64,000 nucleotides of DNA. Origin: Mesorhizobium sp. NZP2298. GTDB taxonomy: Bacteria > Pseudomonadota > Alphaproteobacteria > Rhizobiales > Rhizobiaceae. Below the pieces are notes generated by a model. That model searched no databases. It was not told the origin of the DNA and worked only from the letters and a program-made list of their open reading frames with translations. The position numbers were made by a program, and so were the translations under genes. Positions 33,584-44,025 of this stretch are shown in pieces; the first letter of the stretch is position 1; the number at the start of each line of letters is the position of its first letter. The stretch is from assembly GCF_013170825.1 (NCBI RefSeq), contig NZ_CP033365.1, positions 6,956,001-7,020,000 on the forward strand. The letters are read 5' to 3'.

Positions 33584-34891
33584 ATGATCGAGCAAGAATT
33601 CGACGCCATCGTCGTCGGGGCCGGTATGTCCGGAAACGCGGCCGCCTACACCATGGCAAGCCAGGGCCTGACGGTGCTGCAGTTGGAGCGCGGCGAGTAT
33701 CCGGGCTCCAAGAATGTCCAGGGCGCCATCATGTACGCCGACATGTTGGAGCAAATCATTCCAGATTTTCGGAATGATGCGCCTCTCGAGCGGCATCTGG
33801 TCGAGCAGCGATTCTGGGTGATGGACGACACCTCCCACACCGGGATGCAGTATCGATCGGACGATTTCAACGAGGCGAAGCCCAATCGCTACACGATCAT
33901 CCGCGCCCAATTCGACAAGTGGTTTTCGCGCATGGTGCGCCAGACCGGCGCGACAGTGCTGTGCGAGACGACGGTGACCGAACTTGTCCGCAGTGCCAGC
34001 GGCAAGGTGATCGGCGTGCGCACCGACCGGGCTGGCGGGCCGATCTACGCGGACGTCGTCGTGCTCGCAGAAGGTGTCAACGGACTGCTCGGTACACGGG
34101 CCGGCCTGCGCAAGATGCCGAAGCCAGAAAGCGTGGCGCTCGCTGTCAAGGAAATGCATTTCCTACCCGATGAGGTCATTGAGCAGCGGTTCGGCCTCCA
34201 GGGCGACGAAGGCTGCGTGATCGAAGCGGCGGGCACGATTTCCCGCAGCATGGCCGGACTGGCCTTCCTCTACACCAACAAGGAGTCGATCTCTCTCGGC
34301 ATCGGCTGCCTCGTCTCCGATTTCGCCCAGACAATGGAGAGCCCTTACGTCCTCCTCGACAACTTCAAAAACCATCCTTCGATCCGGCCGCTGATCGCGG
34401 GCTCGGAAGTCAAGGAGTATTCCGCGCATCTCATTCCCGAAGGTGGCTACAAGGCAATTCCGCAGCTCTTCGGCGACGGTTGGGTGGCGGTCGGTGATGC
34501 CGCCCAACTGAACAACGCTATCCACCGCGAGGGTTCGAACCTCGCCATGACTTCCGGCCGCATCGCGGGCGAGGCAATCATTGAGATCAAGGGCCGCAAC
34601 CAGCCGATGATCAGGAGGAACCTCGCCCTCTACAAGACCATGCTGGACAAGTCCTTCGTAGTCAAAGACCTGATGAAATATAAGGACATGCCGGCCCTGA
34701 TACACACCAATTCCCGCAATTTCTTCATGACTTACCCGCAGTTGATGTCGCAGGCCGCGCAGAACTTCATGCGGGTCGACGGCACCCCAAAAATCGAGAA
34801 GGAAAAGGCGACCACTGCTGCCTTCATCAAGGCGCGTTCGCGCTGGGGGCTGATCAGCGATGTGGTCCGCCTGGCACTCGCGTGGCGCTGA
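33584..34891 (+). CDS. fixC: FixC, flavoprotein dehydrogenase (ETF-quinone oxidoreductase-like)
   Basis: A 435-aa FAD protein of the FixC/ETF-QO family. The N-terminal dinucleotide fold is [18 protein letters not shown]; later features are [10 protein letters not shown] and [22 protein letters not shown]. It transfers electrons from FixAB towards quinone and works with the ferredoxin-like FixX. It begins 11 bp after fixB with a GGGAG ribosome site. Confidence 0.96.
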   Translation: MIEQEFDAIVVGAGMSGNAAAYTMASQGLTVLQLERGEYPGSKNVQGAIMYADMLEQIIPDFRNDAPLERHLVEQRFWVMDDTSHTGMQYRSDDFNEAKPNRYTIIRAQFDKWFSRMVRQTGATVLCETTVTELVRSASGKVIGVRTDRAGGPIYADVVVLAEGVNGLLGTRAGLRKMPKPESVALAVKEMHFLPDEVIEQRFGLQGDEGCVIEAAGTISRSMAGLAFLYTNKESISLGIGCLVSDFAQTMESPYVLLDNFKNHPSIRPLIAGSEVKEYSAHLIPEGGYKAIPQLFGDGWVAVGDAAQLNNAIHREGSNLAMTSGRIAGEAIIEIKGRNQPMIRRNLALYKTMLDKSFVVKDLMKYKDMPALIHTNSRNFFMTYPQLMSQAAQNFMRVDGTPKIEKEKATTAAFIKARSRWGLISDVVRLALAWR

Positions 34892-34903
34892 AGGAGAAAT
34901 AGG

Positions 34904-35203
34904 ATGACGATGGCCGTGACGAAGTTACGTGTCGAGGAGAAGCTTTATCAGAACCGCTATCTGGTCGATCCGGGCCGCCCGCATATCAAAGTGCGACCGC
35001 ACGAGAGGCCGAGCGCGAACCTGCTCGCGCTGACACACATCTGCCCGGCCAAGTGCTATGAGTTGAACGACAAGGGACAGGTGGAGACGACTTCCGACGG
35101 CTGCATGGAATGCGGCACCTGTCGCGTGCTGTGCGAGGCCAGCGGTGAGATCGTATGGAATTACCCGCGCGGCGGCTTTGGCGTTCTCTTCAAGTTTGGA
35201 TAA
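34904..35203 (+). CDS. fixX: FixX, ferredoxin-like protein
   Basis: A 99-aa ferredoxin-like subunit, with an alternative start 6 bp further in. Cysteines are in HICPAKCYE and [17 protein letters not shown], giving a 4Fe-4S cluster. The C-terminus [14 protein letters not shown] is family-typical. It completes the FixABCX electron-bifurcating system. Confidence 0.95.
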   Translation: MTMAVTKLRVEEKLYQNRYLVDPGRPHIKVRPHERPSANLLALTHICPAKCYELNDKGQVETTSDGCMECGTCRVLCEASGEIVWNYPRGGFGVLFKFG

Positions 35204-35361
35204 CTGCCGCAAAGAGCGATAAACGAGAGGCTCGCAATTGCGGTCAAGACCGCCAATATTGTTCACAATTGCCCGAAAAACTGAAAATACTATGTTTCTG
35301 GAACTCGAAGTACAAAAAAGGGGTTGGGAGGAGCACCTTGGACAACCCTTGAGGTGTTTGC

Positions 35362-37122
35362 ATGGCTCACATGCTTCCAGATCAGGTCGGTGAAATTGTA
35401 TCTCGGAACACCCCGCCTGAACCTGCGGTCGAAGCGGCGCGCAATGCGGACAGCTTGCTCAGGGGAATCTACGAGATATCGAAGATTCTGACTGCCCCGA
35501 CCCGGCTGGAGATTACGCTTGCCAATGTCGCGAATATCCTCTCCTCGTTTGTGCAAATGCGTCATGGCGCAATCGTCGTCCTGGACGCTGAAGGAGAGCC
35601 GCAGATTAGCGCAACTACCGGCGGCACTGTGCCTCAATCAGCCGCCGGCCGCGTCATACCCCAGGCTGTAACAGACAAAATCGTCGCTACTGGAGTGCCG
35701 ATCGTCATACAAGACACAAGCACGTCCGAGCTATTTCAGGCTGATCCTCAATCGAGCAGCGGCACGGTCGCAACTGCGTTTATCGGTGTCCCGCTAAAGG
35801 CTGAGGAAAAGATCTTCGGGACGCTGTCGATCGACCGCGTCAGGAACGGTACCACCAGGTTCCGCTACGAGGAGGACTTACGTTTCCTGGCCATGGTCGC
35901 CAATCTGGTCGGCCGGACCATCCGCCTGCATCGCACTTTGAGCACGGCTGGTCAGCGACTTATCGAGAAGCAACCGAGACCAGAGCAGTCGCTCGACGAG
36001 GACAGGACCCATTCGGCCCGACATCCGCATGTCAAGATCGACGGAATCATCGGAGAAAGTCCCGCGCTCAAGCAAGTGCTGGAGATCGTCTCGGTCGTGG
36101 CCAGGACCAATTCCACCGTGCTTCTTCGAGGCGAAAGCGGTACCGGCAAGGAGTTCTTTGCACAGGCCATCCATAAGCTTTCACATCGGAGGGAGAAATC
36201 CTTCGTCAAATTGAACTGCGCCGCACTGCCCGAAAGCGTTTTGGAATCGGAGCTCTTTGGCCACGAGAAGGGCGCCTTCACCGGGGCTATCCTGCAGCGC
36301 GCTGGCCGGTTCGAATTGGCAAATGGCGGAACCCTGCTGCTTGATGAAATCGGCGAGATTTCGCCTGCCTTTCAAGCCAAGCTGTTGCGCGTCTTGCAGG
36401 AAGGAGAACTGGAGCGAGTGGGCGGCACCAGGACCCTAAAAGTTGACGTGCGGCTCATATGCGCCACCAACAAGGACCTCGAGACGGCTGTCCGGAATGG
36501 AGAGTTCAGGGCCGACCTTTATTACCGCATCAATGTGGTGCCAATAGTCCTGCCTCCCCTCAGAGAACGACCGGGCGATATTCCACGCCTTGCGAACGCT
36601 CTCCTCGACCGATTCAACAAGGAGAACCATCGCGATCTTGGCTTCACGCCGTCGGCGCTTGACCTGATGTCGCAATGCTATTTCCCTGGCAACGTGCGTG
36701 AGTTGGAGAATTGTGTGAGACGGACGGCCACACTTGCGCGTTCAACGACAATAACTGCGTCGGATTTCGCCTGCAAGAACAGCCAGTGCCTGTCTTCGCT
36801 TCTGTGGAAAGGAGTCGGCCGTTCGCACGGCGCCTATGCCGTCGACGAGTTCGCACGTGGCAATATGATGCCGGGTGGATCGCCGCTGCCTGCCATGCGA
36901 GTCGGCCCCTCACAGAATGAGGCATCGCCCGGCGAGACCTGCGACCCCCACCATCCCGTTTGCCCTGCAATGAACCCGCGTCTGACGGAACGCGACCGGC
37001 TGATTGATGCGATGGAGAAAGCCGGCTGGGTTCAGGCCAAGGCGGCTCGTGTTCTTGGTCTCACGCCGCGGCAGGTCGGCTATGCTTTGCGCCGGCATCG
37101 TATCGGAGTGAAGAAGTTCTAA
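35362..37122 (+). CDS. nifA: NifA transcriptional activator (copy downstream of fixX, NifA2-like)
   Basis: A 586-aa sigma-54-dependent activator. The N-terminal GAF domain covers about 30-200; the AAA+ domain has GESGTGKE, ELFGHEKGAFTGA and the Walker B LLLDEIGEI. Cysteines between the AAA+ end and linker fit C-x11-C-x19-C-x4-C, the oxygen-sensitive rhizobial NifA signature. The C-terminal Fis-type helix-turn-helix is AKAARVLGLTPRQVGYALRR. It activates the TGT-N10-ACA promoters in this window. It probably reads through from fixABCX; I see no clear promoter of its own in the 158-bp gap. A second copy is at 55436. Confidence 0.96.
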   Translation: MAHMLPDQVGEIVSRNTPPEPAVEAARNADSLLRGIYEISKILTAPTRLEITLANVANILSSFVQMRHGAIVVLDAEGEPQISATTGGTVPQSAAGRVIPQAVTDKIVATGVPIVIQDTSTSELFQADPQSSSGTVATAFIGVPLKAEEKIFGTLSIDRVRNGTTRFRYEEDLRFLAMVANLVGRTIRLHRTLSTAGQRLIEKQPRPEQSLDEDRTHSARHPHVKIDGIIGESPALKQVLEIVSVVARTNSTVLLRGESGTGKEFFAQAIHKLSHRREKSFVKLNCAALPESVLESELFGHEKGAFTGAILQRAGRFELANGGTLLLDEIGEISPAFQAKLLRVLQEGELERVGGTRTLKVDVRLICATNKDLETAVRNGEFRADLYYRINVVPIVLPPLRERPGDIPRLANALLDRFNKENHRDLGFTPSALDLMSQCYFPGNVRELENCVRRTATLARSTTITASDFACKNSQCLSSLLWKGVGRSHGAYAVDEFARGNMMPGGSPLPAMRVGPSQNEASPGETCDPHHPVCPAMNPRLTERDRLIDAMEKAGWVQAKAARVLGLTPRQVGYALRRHRIGVKKF

Positions 37123-37216
37123 ACGTCCCTGATGACATCAAACGTGGGGGCGCGGTTGCTGCCCGCACCGGGCGTAACTGAGACAAGACGTCACTTTTCG
37201 CGTTGCTTTTGACCGT

Positions 37217-37232
37217 TGTCGGCGACCTGACA
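37217..37232. promoter_or_regulatory. NifA upstream activator site of nifB
   Basis: TGTCGGCGACCTGACA, an exact TGT-N10-ACA, 85 bp upstream of the nifB -24/-12 element. Confidence 0.8.
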
Positions 37233-37316
37233 AAACCGTGTCGCAGGAAACGGACACAATTGGACACAAAAGGCCGACGCAAAAGCCAACATGACGGATA
37301 AGACCGCTTTTGGAGT

Positions 37317-37332
37317 TGGCATATCTCTTGCG
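37317..37332 (+). promoter_or_regulatory. Sigma-54 promoter of nifB
   Basis: TGGCATATCTCTTGCG has the invariant GG and GC 12 bp apart. It lies 41 bp upstream of the chosen nifB ATG. Confidence 0.8.
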
Positions 37333-37372
37333 CTCTGAAGTGCGATGTTCACACCACGCACGGAGCCGCTCC

Positions 37373-38854
37373 ATGTCCGCACCGATGATTTCGCTACAGG
37401 GCCTTTCCGGCACGACAGTCTTCGATCAGTCGCCGGCGAGAGCGAAATCCGGTGGCTGCGCATCTTCATCCTGCGGCTCCTCCGCGAAGCCGCACGAGAT
37501 GGACTCGGCCGTCTGGGAGAAGATCAAGGATCATCCCTGCTTTTCAGAGGAAGCGCACCACTATTTCGCGCGCATGCATGTGGCGGTCGCCCCAGCCTGC
37601 AATATTCAATGCAACTACTGCAATCGCAAATATGACTGCGCCAACGAAAGCCGGCCTGGGGTCGTTTCGGAAAGGCTGACGCCCGACCAGGCGCTGCGCA
37701 AGGTGATCGGGGTTGCCAACGAAGTGCCGCAGCTTTCCGTGCTTGGCATCGCCGGACCGGGCGATGCCTGTTACGACTGGAAGAACACAAAGGCGACATT
37801 CCAACGGGTCGCCAAGGAAATCGCCGACATCAAGCTGTGCATCTCAACCAACGGGCTCGCGCTGCCAGACCGCGTCGCCGAGCTTGCCGAAATGAATGTC
37901 GATCACGTGACGATCACCATCAACATGGTCGACCCGCGGATCGGTGCCAAGATCTATCCGTGGATCTTCTATGACAACCGCCGTTATACCGGCGTTGAGG
38001 CAGCCACGATCCTGCACGAACGACAGATGTCGGGGCTGGAGATGCTGACGGCGCGCGGCATCCTCACCAAGATCAATTCGGTAATGATCCCCGGCGTAAA
38101 CGATGAGCACCTGATCGAGGTGAATAAATGGGTCAAGGAGCGCGGCGCGTTCCTGCACAATGTCATGCCGCTGATTTCCGACCCGGCGCACGGTACGCAT
38201 TACGGCCTGAGTGGGCAGCGCGGCCCCAAGGCAATGGAGCTGAAGGCCCTTCAGGATCGTCTCGAAGGCGGCGCCAAGTTGATGCGCCACTGCCGGCAGT
38301 GCCGGGCCGATGCTGTCGGCCTGCTCGGCGAGGATCGTGGCCAGGAATTCACGCTCGACCGGCTTCCCGACAAGGTCACGTACGACGCCAGCAAGCGCGA
38401 GACATATCGGGCAGTGGTCGCGCGCGAGCGGGGCGATCGCCTGGCGGCCAAGAGCGAGGCGCTCGGGATGGTCAAGACCGCAGGCTCCGGCAAATCGCTT
38501 CTGGTAGCGGTGGCGACCAAGGGTGGCGGCCGCATCAACGAGCATTTCGGCCATGCGAAGGAATTCCAGGTTTATGAGGCCTCGCCGAAAGGGATCAGTT
38601 TCGTCGGTCATCGCAAGGTCGAACAGTATTGCCTCGGCGGCCGGGCCGAGGACAAGAGCCTCGACGGCGTCATCTCTACGCTCGAAGGCGTAGACATCGT
38701 GCTGTGCGCGAGAATTGGAAATTGCCCCGAGGATCGTCTCAAGGAAGGTGGGATCCGAGCAACGGAGGCTTACGGGTATGACTACATCGAGACCGCGATC
38801 GGCGCGCTCTACGCCGCCGAGTTTGGGAGTGAGCCACTGGCTGCGACGGCCTGA
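37373..38854 (+). CDS. nifB: NifB, radical SAM FeMo-cofactor synthase
   Basis: A 493-aa NifB, started at ATG 37373 ([13 protein letters not shown]), as the promoter lies at 37317 and would exclude the longer frame. The radical SAM motif is CNIQCNYC within [33 protein letters not shown] provides further cluster ligands, and the C-terminal NifX-like domain begins [20 protein letters not shown]. It makes NifB-co, the 8Fe-9S-C core of the nitrogenase cofactor. It heads a nifB-fdxN-nifZ-nifT operon. Confidence 0.97.
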   Translation: MSAPMISLQGLSGTTVFDQSPARAKSGGCASSSCGSSAKPHEMDSAVWEKIKDHPCFSEEAHHYFARMHVAVAPACNIQCNYCNRKYDCANESRPGVVSERLTPDQALRKVIGVANEVPQLSVLGIAGPGDACYDWKNTKATFQRVAKEIADIKLCISTNGLALPDRVAELAEMNVDHVTITINMVDPRIGAKIYPWIFYDNRRYTGVEAATILHERQMSGLEMLTARGILTKINSVMIPGVNDEHLIEVNKWVKERGAFLHNVMPLISDPAHGTHYGLSGQRGPKAMELKALQDRLEGGAKLMRHCRQCRADAVGLLGEDRGQEFTLDRLPDKVTYDASKRETYRAVVARERGDRLAAKSEALGMVKTAGSGKSLLVAVATKGGGRINEHFGHAKEFQVYEASPKGISFVGHRKVEQYCLGGRAEDKSLDGVISTLEGVDIVLCARIGNCPEDRLKEGGIRATEAYGYDYIETAIGALYAAEFGSEPLAATA

Positions 38855-38886
38855 GCCGCCTCATTCTAACCGAACCGGAGTTGAAA

Positions 38887-39081
38887 ATGGCCTTTAAGAT
38901 CATCGCTTCCCAATGCACCCAGTGCGGTGCCTGTGAGTTTGAATGCCCTTCGGGCGCGATTAAGTTCAAGGGCGAGACCTACGTGATCGATCCGAAAAAG
39001 TGCACCGAATGCGAGGGGACCTTCGAAACGCAGCAATGCGCCTCGGTATGTCCGGTGTCGAAGACTTGCGTCCCTGCCTGA
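38887..39081 (+). CDS. fdxN: Ferredoxin FdxN (FrxA)
   Basis: A 64-aa two-cluster ferredoxin with [12 protein letters not shown] and the nif-type second set [18 protein letters not shown], which has an insertion between the second and third cysteines. It starts at ATG 38887. It serves as electron carrier for NifB and/or nitrogenase and follows nifB by 32 bp. Confidence 0.95.
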   Translation: MAFKIIASQCTQCGACEFECPSGAIKFKGETYVIDPKKCTECEGTFETQQCASVCPVSKTCVPA

Positions 39082-39171
39082 CCTCCATTTCGGCTACCGA
39101 CACGGTCGAGGCGCCTCCGCAGGACCATTGACCTCCTGTTGGAAAGCTGCAGCCGAGAGAAAGGAACGGCC

Positions 39172-39498
39172 ATGAGCCTCGGACGCGAACAGGACATCGA
39201 AATCCGTACACCCCCGCGATTCATGCCGGGTGAGCGGGTCCGCGCCACACACCACATAAAAAATGACGGCACCTATCCGGGCAAGGAGATCGGTGAAAAT
39301 CTGGTGCGCAAAGGCGACGAGGGCTATGTGCGCGACATCGGCACCTTTCTCCAGCAGTTCTACATCTATGCGGTCGAATGGGTCGATCGCGGCACCGTCG
39401 TCGGCATGCGTGCGCGTGAACTCATGAGCCTTGAGACGGCCCGGACTCCTTCCAGTGCCGAAATCGGTGCCGGCTTTAACAAAGGAACGGCCCGATGA
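39172..39498 (+). CDS. nifZ: NifZ
   Basis: A 108-aa NifZ, started at ATG 39172 (MSLGREQDIEIRTPPRFM) behind AAGGA. Typical features are PGERVRATHHIKNDGTYPG and VRKGDEGYVRDIGTFLQQFYIYAVEW. NifZ helps form the second P-cluster of the MoFe protein. Its end overlaps nifT by 4 bp. Confidence 0.94.
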   Translation: MSLGREQDIEIRTPPRFMPGERVRATHHIKNDGTYPGKEIGENLVRKGDEGYVRDIGTFLQQFYIYAVEWVDRGTVVGMRARELMSLETARTPSSAEIGAGFNKGTAR

Positions 39499-39707
39499 GG
39501 GTAATGATCCGCAGGACCGGTGCTGGCTTATCGGCATATCTTCCCAAAAAGGATCTCGAAGAGCCGATCATCAAGGTCGACAACGAACACTTATGGGGCG
39601 GGGCTGTGACGCTGAAGAACGGCTGGCGGTTAGTTCTGCCCGACCTTCCGTGGGACACGCCTTTGCCGATTACCGTCGAAGCAAGGAAGATTTCCGACGA
39701 GGACTGA
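39495..39707 (+). CDS. fixU: NifT/FixU
   Basis: A 70-aa NifT/FixU protein (MRVMIRRTGAGLSAYLPKKDLEE and onward, with GGAVTLKNGWRL). It is a small beta-barrel-like protein of unclear role in nitrogen fixation, encoded after nifZ in many rhizobia. It is coupled to nifZ by an ATGA overlap. Confidence 0.93.
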   Translation: MRVMIRRTGAGLSAYLPKKDLEEPIIKVDNEHLWGGAVTLKNGWRLVLPDLPWDTPLPITVEARKISDED

Positions 39708-39748
39708 CCTTCGGGTTTACACAAAGAGAGCGGCAAAGGGATACGAGC

Positions 39749-40660
39749 ATGAACACAATGACCTCGGGCCATCTCGTCGTCATTCGGGACAGTTTTGCCG
39801 AAAGGCAGCTTGACCTTTTGAAGAAAGCGCTCGCGGCCGATCAGGTCATTCCCTATCTCGGCCCGGGTCTGCTTGAGATCCGCTCCGCGGGACCGCCCGT
39901 ACCGCATACCCCCGAAGCCGTTGCCGCAGCGCTCAACAAGCGCACGCCAGCCCCTTCGAAGATTCGCACCAACATGTGGTCGGTAGCGCAGTATATCGAA
40001 CAGCGCCGGCACCGCCGGACGCTTCAAGTTTGGATGGCCGAAATATTCGCGGCCCCGGTGGTGCCGACCATCTTGCATGCCTGGCTCGCAACGCTGCCGC
40101 TCTCCGTGATCGTCGACAGCTGGTACGACGGTGCCATGCGCGCGGCTCTAGTACAGACCCGCCGAACGGACGTCGTCGAAATACAGGGCGTAACACGGGC
40201 GCACGAGATCGGTGACATTTGGACGAAAGCCTACGATTTGTCCGGGATATTACTCGAATCCGCACCGGCGGCGAAGACGGTTCTCTACGCCCCTCACGGC
40301 GGTGCCAGGCCGGCCGCAAACTTCCTCGTCGCAGATTCCGACTACGTTGAAGTGCTGAGCGAAATCGACATCCAGACGCCGATCCCTGACCTGGTGAAGG
40401 AACGGCGAGCTAGCCGTGGTCTTTTCTTCATCGGCTGCCGCTTCAACGATCAGATGCTGCGCACCTATGCCCGGCAGATCATGAAGCGCTCCAATGGCCC
40501 ACATTTTGCGGCAATCGATACAGCGACGCTGACCAAGAACGAGCGTCGTTTCCTTGCGGCAAGCGCAATCACGGTCATTGACATGCCGACGGGTCAGGCC
40601 GCAGCCCGTCTCGTCGGACTGGGCGAGACATTGCATGAAGCCAAACGGGGTATCGTTTGA
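39749..40660 (+). CDS. SIR2-like domain protein at the end of the nifB operon
   Basis: A 303-aa protein started at ATG 39749 (MNTMTSGHLVVIRDSF). Features of the SIR2_2-type Rossmann domain are IPYLGPGLLEI at the nucleotide-binding loop, LPLSVIVDSWYDGAMRAAL, and YAPHGGARPAANFLVADSDYVEVL. Such domains bind NAD and in other systems are NADases in phage defence, but here it follows nifT by 41 bp on the same strand. A role in NAD or redox sensing during fixation is conceivable but not shown. Confidence 0.75.
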   Translation: MNTMTSGHLVVIRDSFAERQLDLLKKALAADQVIPYLGPGLLEIRSAGPPVPHTPEAVAAALNKRTPAPSKIRTNMWSVAQYIEQRRHRRTLQVWMAEIFAAPVVPTILHAWLATLPLSVIVDSWYDGAMRAALVQTRRTDVVEIQGVTRAHEIGDIWTKAYDLSGILLESAPAAKTVLYAPHGGARPAANFLVADSDYVEVLSEIDIQTPIPDLVKERRASRGLFFIGCRFNDQMLRTYARQIMKRSNGPHFAAIDTATLTKNERRFLAASAITVIDMPTGQAAARLVGLGETLHEAKRGIV

Positions 40661-40739
40661 GCCATTCTCAGACGCCTCAACATTGCCGAAAAGGTAAAAC
40701 GGGCAATTGACTTCCGGGTTTTTCAACAACTCCGAGAGG

Positions 40740-41560
40740 CACTCTGAAAAGCTACGACGGTTATTTCATTCGAGGCTGCAGCGGATATGGCATTCGATGC
40801 TGCGGATGAACACAGCGGCGACGGGCTCGAGCCAGCCGAGCAGAGCATAGTCTGGCGCCAGGGTTGTCGCGGTGAGCGGTCGCAGCTGATCGGCTTCACT
40901 TGGCGGTAAAAGCTGTGGCACGGCGCGATGATCAGGGCCGGTTGGGGTCGATGCCAATCGAGCTAAGGCCAAGCGTGCTCACCGCATAGGCGGTCACCTG
41001 CCACTGCCATATAGGCGGTCACCTGCCACTTCCATCCCAGAGCGTCAGGATGATCGCGTTGCGCGACAGCTTGGCGCGCCGCAGACGCGAGCGATTGGTT
41101 CAGGGCAGCCCGCTTCGCCATCAACGAGACCCGCTGCTGCATGAGTTGTAACGCCCGCACCACGGCGCCGCGAATCCGCGCTTGTGGCGCCATGACCTTG
41201 AGGCGAGTGAGTTCGGCGCTAACAACGCAGACTGAACCAATCCGATCAGCCCGGCCCATGCCGGAGAGCACGGCGACCAATGCCGCCAGCTCCACCACGC
41301 AGGGGGACACGATCCCGCCTGCGGCTAAGCGCGAGTTGAAAAGCATACGTCGACGCCCGCCATTTCGCATGCACCGCCTTGGATCAGGCCTGCCTCGAGG
41401 CATGATGCGGGCCTGGTTGGCTTTCCTGTCGATGCCGGCTTCGTAAGCAGCGGCTCCCGCGAGGTCGAGCAGTTCTAACTGGCGGCTTGAGTTGACGGCG
41501 CTCACGCACAGCCGTTCCAGGTGCGGCCGGTTATGCGGCCTTCCCCTTCCCATTTGGCTT
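40740..41560 (-). other. Degenerate stretch with no recognisable intact gene
   Basis: Open frames exist on the minus strand (for example 40963-41553, 196 aa, with KRAALNQSLASAARQAVAQRD), but none has a motif I recognise. Codon structure is unconvincing. The position between the nif and nod blocks and the internal 25-bp tandem repeat suggest a decayed mobile element. No terminal inverted repeats were found by eye. Confidence 0.4.
40986..41035. repeat. Tandem repeat, two 25-bp units
   Basis: Two head-to-tail copies of a 25-bp unit starting ATAGGCGGTCACCTGCCACT, differing at one base. It lies within the degenerate stretch. Confidence 0.9.
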
Positions 41561-41740
41561 GGGCAAGCTTCTGGGCGATCCTCTGCATCGCCGGTCGCAG
41601 AGAGGTCCGGTCTGCAACGTCAGCACAGGCCACTATTGCGGCCGCCTCGGGATGTATGCGTCCCTCTCATCTGTTTGGCCGGACTGGGCGAGCTTGCACC
41701 CGGTCGGACATGCAGTCCAACCTGGATGCGCGCTTCCACA

Positions 41741-42709
41741 TCAAGCCGCATGAAGGCGAAGAAAATCCTCATACGTCGCTTGCAACCCGGCACCAAGAGA
41801 CGTTTTGGCTTTCCAGCCAAGGTTACGCAAGCGCGTTACGTCCAGTAGCTTGCGCGGAGTACCGTCTGGCTTCGTCGTGTCGAACACCAAATTGCCCTCC
41901 CAGCAGACCGCCGCCTTGACGAGTTCCGCCACCTCGCGAATTGTGACGTCCTCACCAACGCCAACATTAATCAGGGGCGCAGTGTCGGGGGCTGTCAAGG
42001 CGTCAAAATCCGAATCTGGCAGGCCAAGCAGGAACGCAATGGCATCGCCTACATCCGACGAATACATAAACTCTCGCCGAGGATTTCCGGATCCCCAGAC
42101 CCCCACAGAGGAGTCGCCGTTCATTTTAGCTTGATGAAAGCGGCGTATCAGAGCAGGCAGAACGTGACAATTTTCGGGGTGATAATTATCGCCGGGACCA
42201 TATAAATTGGTCGGCATCAACGCGAGATAGCGCGCCTTGTACTGCCGGTTGAAAGACCAGCACGATTCGACACCTGCGATTTTTGCCAAAGCGTAGGGAC
42301 GATTCGTCGCTTCAAGCGGACCGGTGAGAAGGTATTCCTCCCGTATCGGCTGCGGACAGTCGCGTGGATAGATACACGAGGAGCCAAGAAAAATCATCCG
42401 TTCGACGCCGGAAGCGTAAGCGGCATCAAAAGCACTGAGTTGAATCGCGAGGTTGTTATGAAGGAAATCGACAGGGGAGCTAGCGTTCGCCAGTATACCA
42501 CCAACCTTTGCGGCGCACATAACGACGTAATCTGGCCGCTGCGACATGAAGAACCTGCGCGTCTCGCTCCGGTCAAATAGATCCAGTTCGTCGTGAGTAC
42601 GTGTTATTATCTCATAGGATCCTAACGCCTCGAGGGCTCTCATTGTGGCGGATCCAACAAGGCCGCGATGGCCTGCCACATAGACTTTCTTCATCTTTTT
42701 GTTTTCCAT
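41741..42709 (-). CDS. nolK: NolK, GDP-L-fucose synthase (GDP-4-keto-6-deoxymannose epimerase/reductase)
   Basis: A 322-aa extended SDR. The NADP fold is [13 protein letters not shown], the catalytic region has SSCIYP and YALAKIAG (YxxxK), and [23 protein letters not shown] is typical of GDP-fucose synthases. It converts the NoeL product to GDP-L-fucose for NodZ. A second in-frame ATG lies 15 bp downstream. It is the last gene of the nod-box operon and is more AT-rich than the nif genes. Confidence 0.94.
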   Translation of the reverse strand: MENKKMKKVYVAGHRGLVGSATMRALEALGSYEIITRTHDELDLFDRSETRRFFMSQRPDYVVMCAAKVGGILANASSPVDFLHNNLAIQLSAFDAAYASGVERMIFLGSSCIYPRDCPQPIREEYLLTGPLEATNRPYALAKIAGVESCWSFNRQYKARYLALMPTNLYGPGDNYHPENCHVLPALIRRFHQAKMNGDSSVGVWGSGNPRREFMYSSDVGDAIAFLLGLPDSDFDALTAPDTAPLINVGVGEDVTIREVAELVKAAVCWEGNLVFDTTKPDGTPRKLLDVTRLRNLGWKAKTSLGAGLQATYEDFLRLHAA

Positions 42710-42782
42710 TGTTAACGCTCTGGGCGCTCCTTAAGAAGGCCACCATTAGCACTGACAACAACCCAGCATGGCCCCGCCGTTG

Positions 42783-43883
42783 TCAGCATAACTCTCGTGG
42801 ACTGTGTGAATAATAACCCTGCTTCATCAGCACTGCCTCACGCTCTGCCATGCGCAAATCTTCCCGAACCATCTCCCTAACCAATTCGATGAAGGAGATT
42901 TTGGGCTCCCACCCAAGTTTTTCTTTCGCCTTGCGGGCATCGCCGAGAAGTATCTCGACTTCTGCAGGACGAAAATAACGGGGATCTACTTTTACGATCA
43001 GAGCTCCCGTCTTTGCATCGTACCCCTCTTCGTCGACCCCTTCCCCCACCCAACGAACATCGATGCCGAGTTCAGCGGCCGCGACGGTGACGAATTCGCG
43101 CACCGAATGTTGCTCACCGCTAGCGATCACAAAGTCTTCAGGTTGCTGCTGCTGCAGCATCAACCACTGCATCTGGACGTAGTCTCGAGCGTGCCCCCAA
43201 TCGCGACGCGCATTAAGGTTGCCCAGGAATAGAGTGCGCTGCATTCCAAGCTTAATCCGAGTCAAGGCGCGCGTGATTTTGCGAGTTACAAATGTTTCTC
43301 CGCGCGCAGGTGACTCATGATTAAATAAAATGCCGTTACATGCATACAGATTGTAAGATTCTCGATAATTTACGGTGATCCAGTGAGCATACAATTTGGC
43401 AACAGCGTAGGGGGACCGGGGGTAGAACGGTGTCGTCTCGGTCTGTGGCGTTTCCCGCACCAGCCCGTAGAGCTCAGACGTCGAGGCTTGGTAGTAGCGC
43501 GTATGCTTGACGAGCCCCAGGATCCGAATTGCCTCGAGGATACGCAGCGCACCCAAGGCATCGGAGTTCGCGGTGTATTCTGGTTCTTCAAAGGAGACTG
43601 CAACGTGGCTCTGAGCTGCCAAATTGTAAATTTCGTCCGGCTGAACCAGTTGGATGACGCGCGTAAGGCTCGACGAGTCTGTCAAGTCCCCGTGGTGAAG
43701 TGTAAGATCAACGCCACTTTCATGAGGGTCATGATAGAGATGGTCTATACGGCCCGTATTAAAAAGAGACGATCGTCTCTTTATCCCATGCACAGAATAG
43801 CCCTTTTCTAAAAGCAATTCTGCGAGGTAGGAACCGTCTTGTCCCGTAACCCCGGTGATTAAAGCTACTTTTCTCTTTGACAA
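42783..43883 (-). CDS. noeL: NoeL, GDP-mannose 4,6-dehydratase
   Basis: A 366-aa GMD. The homologous N-terminus ([21 protein letters not shown]) starts at TTG 43883, with AAGGA 7 bp upstream; no in-frame ATG is near, so TTG is the likely start. Catalytic features are STSELYG and [15 protein letters not shown] (YxxxK). It makes GDP-4-keto-6-deoxymannose, substrate of NolK, for the fucose on Nod factors. It lies between nodZ and nolK. Confidence 0.94.
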   Translation of the reverse strand: MSKRKVALITGVTGQDGSYLAELLLEKGYSVHGIKRRSSLFNTGRIDHLYHDPHESGVDLTLHHGDLTDSSSLTRVIQLVQPDEIYNLAAQSHVAVSFEEPEYTANSDALGALRILEAIRILGLVKHTRYYQASTSELYGLVRETPQTETTPFYPRSPYAVAKLYAHWITVNYRESYNLYACNGILFNHESPARGETFVTRKITRALTRIKLGMQRTLFLGNLNARRDWGHARDYVQMQWLMLQQQQPEDFVIASGEQHSVREFVTVAAAELGIDVRWVGEGVDEEGYDAKTGALIVKVDPRYFRPAEVEILLGDARKAKEKLGWEPKISFIELVREMVREDLRMAEREAVLMKQGYYSHSPRELC

Positions 43884-44025
43884 GCTTGAATCCTTTTGAT
43901 TTTGACGCGCCCATGAAAACGCTCGCCTGTGGCGGGATTGCGTGGCGAGAAAGGGGCGTATTGGGCAGGGCGAACGGGGGCCTCTGCGCGAAGGCAAGGG
44001 AGAGTTCGAGCGGGATGCCAGCCTT

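Noticed and set aside
37239..37256. Second NifA site before nifB
   Set aside because: TGT and ACA are separated by 12 bp; only the site at 37217 fits.
40963..41553. 196-aa minus-strand open frame
   Set aside because: No motif or convincing codon pattern; treated as part of a degenerate stretch.
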